A stretch of DNA of 64,000 nucleotides from Micromonospora qiuiae (GTDB taxonomy: Bacteria > Actinomycetota > Actinomycetes > Mycobacteriales > Micromonosporaceae), in NCBI RefSeq assembly GCF_016863555.1, contig NZ_BOPC01000034.1:1-64000 (forward strand), read 5' to 3'. Below the pieces are notes generated by a model. The model did not search any database, was not told the origin of the DNA, and worked only from the letters and a program-made list of their open reading frames with translations. Shown here in pieces: positions 58,765 to 64,000 of this stretch. Position numbers and translations under genes: made by a program. Within the stretch, counting starts at the first letter, position 1, and every line of letters begins with the position of its first letter.

Positions 58765-61368
58765 CTACTTGAGCATGTCGTCCAGTAGCAGGGCGCACCG
58801 GATGACCCCGAGGTGGCTGTACGCCTGCGGGTGGTTGCCCAGCCCGCGCTCGGCGAGCGGGTCGTACTGCTCGGGCAGCAGCCCGGTCGGACCCGCCGTG
58901 TCGATCATCTGGAGGAACAGCTCCTCGGCGTCGGTGCGCCGGCCGGTACGCAGGTACGCCTCGATCAGCCACGACGTGCAGATGTGGAAGCCACCCTCGC
59001 GGCCGGGCAGACCGTCGTCCCAGTGATAGCGGTAGACGACAGGGCCGCTGCGCAGATCCGCCTCGATCTTCAACACAGTGGAGAGGAAGCGTGGATCGTC
59101 ACCGGGCAGAAGGCCGGACAGGCCGATCCACAACGACGAGGCGTCCATGTCCTCGTCGCCGTAGGCGACGCTGTACGCCTCGGCGTGCTCGTGCCAGCCG
59201 TACTCGAGCACGTTGGCGGCGATCCGGTCGCGCAGCTCCACCCACTCCGACCGGTCTCCGCCGCCGTGCTGGCGCGAGACGTGCAGCGCCCGGTCGACGG
59301 TCATCCAGCACATCACCTTCGAGAAGATGTGGTGCCGGGGTGGCAGCCGAGCCTCCCAGATGCCGTGGTCCGGCTCGTGCCAGCGGCGGCGGACCGCCTC
59401 GACCATGTTCTCCAGCACCCGCCACTCCTCGGACCGGACCGAGCCGCGCACATCGGCGGTGGCGGCGATCAGGTCGGCGATCGGGCCGAAGACGTCCAAC
59501 TGGAGCTGGTGGTTGGCGAGGTTACCGACGCGTACCGGCCGGGAGCCGGCGTAGCCGGGCAGGGTGTCGATGACGGCCTCGGCGCCCAGCTCGTAGCCGT
59601 CCACCGTGTAGAGCGGGTGCAGCCGCTCGGGGTGCCCCCCGGTGCGCTCCACACAGCCGTCCACCCAGCGTAGGAACGCCTCGGCCTCGGTGATCGAGCC
59701 CAGGTCGACCAGGGCCCGGGCGGTCATCGCGGCGTCGCGCAGCCAGCAGTAGCGGTAGTCCCAGTTACGGACGCCGCCCAGTTCCTCGGGGAGCGAGGTG
59801 GTCGCCGCAGCCAGGATCGAACCGGTCGCCTCGTGGCAGAGACCCCGCAGCGTCAGCGCGCTGCGGGCGACCAGATCCCGCGCGGTGGTGGGCAGGCGTA
59901 GCGTGGACACCCACTCCTTCCAGGGCCGCTCCGCCGCGGCCTGGCGCTCGTGGATCGGCAGCCGGTGGTGTTCCAGGCTGTGCGTGCCGAAGCGCAGTTC
60001 CAGCACCACCTGCCCGCCGAGCGCGGAGAGGTCCACCACCGCCTTGGCGCTGGCGTACCCGCCGTCGTTGCTCACCTCCCACTGCACGCCGGGGGAGTAG
60101 AGCGCGGCCGGCTCGTTGGAACCGAGCACCAGCAGACCGTCGCCGAGCGGTTGAAGCTGCACCGCGACCTGCGCGAACTCCGGCCGGGGGGCGAACTCCA
60201 CCCGGGCCCGGCCGGTGCCGGTGAGCACCCGGATCAGGGTGGAGTCCCCGGAGATGATCGCCGGACCGTCCGGCGTGGCCTTCGGATCGGGCTTGTCGAG
60301 CCAGTCGGTGACGGTCAGCCCCGACCAGCGGGTCTCCACGGTCATCGTGCCGGACCGGTAGCGCTGGCCCAGCGGGATGCCGCCGCGCTCCGGGGCGACG
60401 CTGAAGTGCCCGGCCGGGCTGCCGCCGACCAGGTCCGCGAAGATCGCCGCCGAGTCGGGTTTGGGGTTGCAGAGCCAGGTCACCTTCGCGTCGGGCGTGA
60501 GCAGCGCCACCGTACGCCCGTTGGCCAGCATGGAGTGCCGTTCGATCGGCACCGCGCGCTCGCCGAAGAGCCAGTGTCGGCGGGTCTCCAGGAGCAGACC
60601 GAGCGCCCGGGCCGCCTCGATCGGCTCGGCCACCCGGTAGCCGGCCTTGGTCTCGCCCGGTCCGATCTTGATGCCGACATCGGGGCCGCTCAGGTTGCCG
60701 AAGGCGTTCTCGTCCGTGACGTCGTCGCCGATGAAGAGCACCGCGCTGGCCGCGAGCTGGGTGCGCAGCTGATCGACCGCGGTGCCCTTGTGGGTGGCCA
60801 CCACGGAGAGCTCGATGACCTCCTTGCCCTGGGTGACCGTGACGTCCGGCCAGGTGGCGGGGCCGTTGCGGACCGCCTCGATGACCGTGGCGGCGATCTG
60901 GGGGTCCATCCCCCTGGTGTGTACGGCGACGCTGGCCGGCTTGCGTTCGAGCCGTACGCCCGGATGGGCCGCGGCGATCTCGCGCAGCGCCTCCCGTAGC
61001 CGGGTGCGCACGGCGATCAGCTCGGGGGAGAGGCGCTCGACGAAACCGATGTCGAACTCGGAGCCGTGGCTGCCGACCAGGTGGACCTCACTGGGCAGCC
61101 GGGAGAGCGCGGCCAGGTCGCGCAGCGCGCGCCCGGAGACCACGGCCACCGTGGTCTGCGGCAGCGCGGCCAGGGCGCGCACCGCCGCTACCGACTCCGG
61201 CAGCGGTACGGCTTTGCTCGGGTCCGCCACGATCGGCGCGAGCGTGCCGTCGTAGTCGCAGGCGACCAGGAGTTGCGGCACGCGGGCGATTCGTCCGATG
61301 GCGGCCCGCAGCTCCGGATCCATGCTGCCGGCCGCCGGGGTGATGATCTCGTTTGAGGCGGCGTTCAC
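58765..61368 (-). CDS. otsB: Trehalose-6-phosphate phosphatase / GH15 fusion
   Basis: An 867-residue fusion. Residues about 20-265 are an HAD-type trehalose-phosphatase: [15 protein letters not shown] (DYDGTL 38-43), VVSGR, GSHGSEF, and [10 protein letters not shown] (214-223). From about 275 to the end is a GH15 domain: [20 protein letters not shown], a [14 protein letters not shown] block with the predicted acid Glu, and [20 protein letters not shown] with the predicted base. The GH15 half could be a trehalase or glucoamylase. GTG at 61368 overlaps the otsA stop by four bases, after GGAGG. Confidence 0.9.
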   Translation of the reverse strand: MNAASNEIITPAAGSMDPELRAAIGRIARVPQLLVACDYDGTLAPIVADPSKAVPLPESVAAVRALAALPQTTVAVVSGRALRDLAALSRLPSEVHLVGSHGSEFDIGFVERLSPELIAVRTRLREALREIAAAHPGVRLERKPASVAVHTRGMDPQIAATVIEAVRNGPATWPDVTVTQGKEVIELSVVATHKGTAVDQLRTQLAASAVLFIGDDVTDENAFGNLSGPDVGIKIGPGETKAGYRVAEPIEAARALGLLLETRRHWLFGERAVPIERHSMLANGRTVALLTPDAKVTWLCNPKPDSAAIFADLVGGSPAGHFSVAPERGGIPLGQRYRSGTMTVETRWSGLTVTDWLDKPDPKATPDGPAIISGDSTLIRVLTGTGRARVEFAPRPEFAQVAVQLQPLGDGLLVLGSNEPAALYSPGVQWEVSNDGGYASAKAVVDLSALGGQVVLELRFGTHSLEHHRLPIHERQAAAERPWKEWVSTLRLPTTARDLVARSALTLRGLCHEATGSILAAATTSLPEELGGVRNWDYRYCWLRDAAMTARALVDLGSITEAEAFLRWVDGCVERTGGHPERLHPLYTVDGYELGAEAVIDTLPGYAGSRPVRVGNLANHQLQLDVFGPIADLIAATADVRGSVRSEEWRVLENMVEAVRRRWHEPDHGIWEARLPPRHHIFSKVMCWMTVDRALHVSRQHGGGDRSEWVELRDRIAANVLEYGWHEHAEAYSVAYGDEDMDASSLWIGLSGLLPGDDPRFLSTVLKIEADLRSGPVVYRYHWDDGLPGREGGFHICTSWLIEAYLRTGRRTDAEELFLQMIDTAGPTGLLPEQYDPLAERGLGNHPQAYSHLGVIRCALLLDDMLK

Positions 61369-62765
61369 GGCACCTCCATGTCGGGCACACCGAGTTCGGT
61401 GAGAAAGGACTTCGCCCAGTGCCCCACATCGTGGGTGCGCAAATGGCGTTGCATGGTCCGCATACGGCGACGAGCCTCCGGCTTCTCCACATGCACGGCC
61501 CGTAGCAGGGCGTCCTTGACCGCGTCCGGGTCGTGCGGGTTGCACAGGAACGCCTGGCGCAGCTCGGTGGCCGCGCCGGCGAACTCACTGAGTACGAGTG
61601 CGCCCCCGTGGTCCGCCCTGGATGCGACGTACTCCTTGGCCACCAGATTCATACCGTCTCGCAGCGGGGTCACCATCATCACGTCGGCGGCGGCGTACAT
61701 CGCAGCCAGCTCGGTGCGACTGTACGACTGATGCAGGTAGTGCACCGCAGGCACGCCGACCCGACCGAATTCGCCGTTGATCCGGCCGACCTCGCGCTCG
61801 ACCTTGACCCGAAGCGCCTGATAGTGCTCGACCCGCTCCCGGCTCGGTGTGGCGACCTGCACCATGACGGCGTCCGGCACTGTCAACTTTCCGTCAGCCA
61901 GCAGCTCGCGGAACGCCTTGAGTCGAAGCTCGATGCCCTTGGTGTAGTCGAGGCGGTCCACGCCCAGGACGATCGTGCGAGGGTTGCCCAGCTCCTCGCG
62001 GATCTCCTTGGCCCGGGACTGGATCGCCGGGTCCGCCGCCAGCCGCTCCATCTCCTTCGTGTCGATGGAGATGGGGAACGCGCCGGCCTTCACCCGGCGG
62101 CCGTCCACCTGGATCATCTGCCCCTCGTAGCGCAGGCCGAGCAGGTGCCGGGCCAGCCGGACGAAGTTCTGCGCGGCGAGCCGCTGCTGGAAGCCGACCA
62201 GGTCGGCACCGAGCAGCCCGCGCAGGATCTCGCTCCGGAACGGCATCTGCATGAACAACTCGATCGGCGGGAAGGGGATGTGCAGAAAGAAGCCGATCCG
62301 CAGGTCGGGGCGCAACTCCCGGAGCATCGCCGGCACCAGTTGGAGCTGGTAGTCCTGCACCCACACCGTGGCGCCCTCGGCCGCGACATCCGCTGCGGCC
62401 TCCGCGAAGCGGGCGTTGACCAGGCGGTACGCTTCCCGCCAGCGGCGCTTGAAGGCGGGCGTCTCGACGGCGTCGTGGTAGAGCGGCCAGATCGTCGCGT
62501 TGGACTGGCCCTCGTAGTAGCGCTCCAACTCCTCAGCGCTCAGCGGCACCGGGTGCAGCCGGATCCCCTCCAGGTCGAACGGTTCGGGCGCGGCACCGGT
62601 GCCGCCGGCCCAGCCGACCCAGGTGCCGTGATGCTCGGCGAGGACGGGGTGCAGCGCGGTGACCAGCCCGCCCGGGCTGCGTCGCCACTGCCGTCCCTCA
62701 GGTGTGCTCACCTCGTCGACCGGCAGGCGGTTCGCCACTACGACAAAGGAGCTACGGACGGTCAC
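61365..62765 (-). CDS. otsA: Trehalose-6-phosphate synthase
   Basis: A 466-residue GT20 enzyme joining UDP- or ADP-glucose to glucose 6-phosphate. Recognisable motifs are [72 protein letters not shown], and [23 protein letters not shown] at 62765 follows GGAGGTGG; the longer frame from 62852 adds 29 residues. It is coupled to the phosphatase gene, forming the OtsAB pathway of osmotic and stress protection. Confidence 0.95.
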   Translation of the reverse strand: MTVRSSFVVVANRLPVDEVSTPEGRQWRRSPGGLVTALHPVLAEHHGTWVGWAGGTGAAPEPFDLEGIRLHPVPLSAEELERYYEGQSNATIWPLYHDAVETPAFKRRWREAYRLVNARFAEAAADVAAEGATVWVQDYQLQLVPAMLRELRPDLRIGFFLHIPFPPIELFMQMPFRSEILRGLLGADLVGFQQRLAAQNFVRLARHLLGLRYEGQMIQVDGRRVKAGAFPISIDTKEMERLAADPAIQSRAKEIREELGNPRTIVLGVDRLDYTKGIELRLKAFRELLADGKLTVPDAVMVQVATPSRERVEHYQALRVKVEREVGRINGEFGRVGVPAVHYLHQSYSRTELAAMYAAADVMMVTPLRDGMNLVAKEYVASRADHGGALVLSEFAGAATELRQAFLCNPHDPDAVKDALLRAVHVEKPEARRRMRTMQRHLRTHDVGHWAKSFLTELGVPDMEVP

Positions 62766-63097
62766 GATCGGCCACCTCCGGGTGCTGACGGGTCCACCGC
62801 GATGAGCGTAATGAGCGTAGCCGCGGTGTCTGATCCCCCGTGCCGGAGTCACGTACCCGTCCCAGACTGGCCGAAAGCGCCGCTGTGATCATGGTGACAG
62901 GTCCGCCCTCGGTGCTTCCCGCCGCCCCACCTCCACCGCGCTCGGGCGGGGCGATGTGGGCGCGGGGCCGCGTACCTGTCAGGATTGACGATGGCGTGCG
63001 CGCGGCCGGCCCCCGGCCGCCGACGGCGGGTGGCGGCGCGGCCCGCGCCCCGCACCACGCAATTCGGCGATCGCAACCGACGGAGGTAGCCCGCACC
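62766..63097. other. Divergent spacer between otsA and the ABC-F gene
   Basis: 332 bases that must hold both promoters. It is GC-rich with gcggccggcccccggccgcc-type runs that can fold locally, but no ordered hairpin, tRNA or small gene is supported. Confidence 0.45.
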
Positions 63098-64000
63098 GTG
63101 GCCCAGTTCATCTATGTCCTGGATAAGGCGCGCAAGGCGCACGGCGACAAGGTCGTGCTCGACAACGTGACGCTGAACTTCCTGCCGGGGGCCAAGATCG
63201 GTGTGGTCGGCCCGAACGGTGCTGGTAAGTCCAGCCTTCTCAAGATCATGGCAGGCTGGGACCAGCCGAGCAACGGTGAGGCCCGGCTGATGCCCGGCTA
63301 CACCGTCGGCATGCTGGCCCAGGAGCCGCCGCTCAACGACGCCAAGACCGTGCTCGGCAACGTCGAGGAGGCAGTCGCCGAGACCAAGGCCAAGCTGGAG
63401 CGGTTCAACAAGATCGCCGAGCAGATGGCCACCGACTACTCCGACGAGCTGATGGAGGAGATGGGTCGGCTCCAGGAGGAGTTGGACAACGCCGACGCCT
63501 GGGACATCGACTCCAAGCTCGAACTGGCCATGGACGCGCTGCGCTGCCCGCCCCCGGATGCCGATGTCACCCAGCTCTCCGGTGGTGAGCGCCGCCGGGT
63601 GGCGCTGTGCAAGCTGCTGTTGGAGGCGCCGGACCTGCTGTTGCTCGACGAGCCCACCAACCACCTGGACGCGGAGAGCGTGCAGTGGCTGGAGCAGCAC
63701 CTGGCCAAGTACGCCGGCACCGTCCTGGCCATCACCCACGACCGGTACTTCCTGGACAACGTGGCCGAGTGGATCCTGGAGCTGGACCGGGGCCGGGCCA
63801 TCGGCTACGAGGGCAACTACTCCACCTACCTGGAGAAGAAGGCCGCCCGGCTCTCCGTCGAGGGGCGCCGCGACGCCAAGATGAAGAAGCGGCTGGCCGA
63901 CGAGCTGGAGTGGGTCCGCTCCAACGCCAAGGCCCGCCAGACCAAGTCCAGGGCCCGTCTCGACCGGTACGACGAGATGGCCGCCGAGGCGGAGAAGACC
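63098..64000 (+). CDS. ettA: ABC-F protein EttA (partial, 3' end beyond the window)
   Basis: The frame is open from GTG 63098 (after GGAGG) to the window end, 301 residues of an expected 550-560. The first ABC domain is complete: Walker A VVGPNGAGKSSLLKIMAG, signature LSGGERRRVALCKLLL, Walker B LLLLDEPTNHLDAESV, and H-loop ITHDRYF; the linker helix EKKAARLSVEGRRDAKMKKR follows. The MAQFIYVL start and arm sequence fit EttA (energy-dependent translational throttle), a ribosome-associated ATPase. The second ABC domain lies outside the window. Confidence 0.93.
   Translation, partial: MAQFIYVLDKARKAHGDKVVLDNVTLNFLPGAKIGVVGPNGAGKSSLLKIMAGWDQPSNGEARLMPGYTVGMLAQEPPLNDAKTVLGNVEEAVAETKAKLERFNKIAEQMATDYSDELMEEMGRLQEELDNADAWDIDSKLELAMDALRCPPPDADVTQLSGGERRRVALCKLLLEAPDLLLLDEPTNHLDAESVQWLEQHLAKYAGTVLAITHDRYFLDNVAEWILELDRGRAIGYEGNYSTYLEKKAARLSVEGRRDAKMKKRLADELEWVRSNAKARQTKSRARLDRYDEMAAEAEKT

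Overview
The window is high-GC actinobacterial chromosome. Leaderless-looking GTG starts, GGAGG ribosome sites, a Scr1-type XRE/DUF397 pair, DUF222-like and DUF1360/DUF3817/DUF6158-type proteins, and a GGCCCC-cored intergenic repeat all point to the family Micromonosporaceae, most likely Micromonospora. This assignment is inferred from protein style and was not tested by a search. No phage, plasmid, insertion sequence or CRISPR array is visible, so this is core-like chromosome with a few decayed genes.

Layout: 1-8 kb holds an MFS exporter and, on the minus strand, an alpha-glucoside uptake and hydrolysis cluster (binding protein, two permeases, LacI regulator, GH13 glycosidase) with a LacI-type operator before the binding-protein gene. 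8-18 kb holds a TspO remnant, a small membrane protein, a metallophosphoesterase, BON and nucleotidyltransferase proteins, a thymidylate-kinase-like protein, an SDR, a group 2 sigma-70 factor, an NlpC/P60 endopeptidase and many small conserved proteins. 18-30 kb holds DAHP synthase with a structured leader, a PhoX-like Tat protein, an M16 protease pair, aspartate-semialdehyde dehydrogenase, an F420-type oxidoreductase, a CBS protein, an SCP2 protein joined to a glycogen-debranching enzyme, and an acyltransferase. 30-37 kb holds a two-sensor/one-regulator signalling operon and a secreted PQQ-type sugar dehydrogenase with a cellulose-binding module. 37-44.4 kb is the most eroded and accessory part: a gene fragment, a frameshifted SigE-family sigma gene with its membrane partner, tRNA-Arg(UCU), a lipase-like hydrolase, an HPF-like protein, a second ssb gene behind two DnaA boxes, and the XRE/DUF397 locus. 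44.8-58.7 kb is a discontinuous cobalamin/siroheme region (cbiB, cobQ, a cbiA-like gene, cobC, cobT, and a fused precorrin-2 dehydrogenase/uroporphyrinogen methyltransferase) interleaved with a rhodanese, a nucleoside-kinase-like protein, an M20 dipeptidase, SURF1 and a class A penicillin-binding protein. 58.7-62.8 kb is a trehalose operon (otsA, then an otsB-GH15 fusion). The window ends inside an ABC-F (EttA-type) gene.

The least expected features are: a dimeric GGAAGGGCCCC(C/T)TTTTAAC repeat that occurs between genes, supplies the stop codon of two unrelated genes, and lies in frame inside the siroheme synthase gene; an in-frame 5x6-residue repeat beside it; perfect DnaA boxes before a second ssb; an attenuator-like leader before DAHP synthase; a CbiA homologue whose catalytic cysteine is glycine; and a SigE gene split by an apparent one-base deletion.
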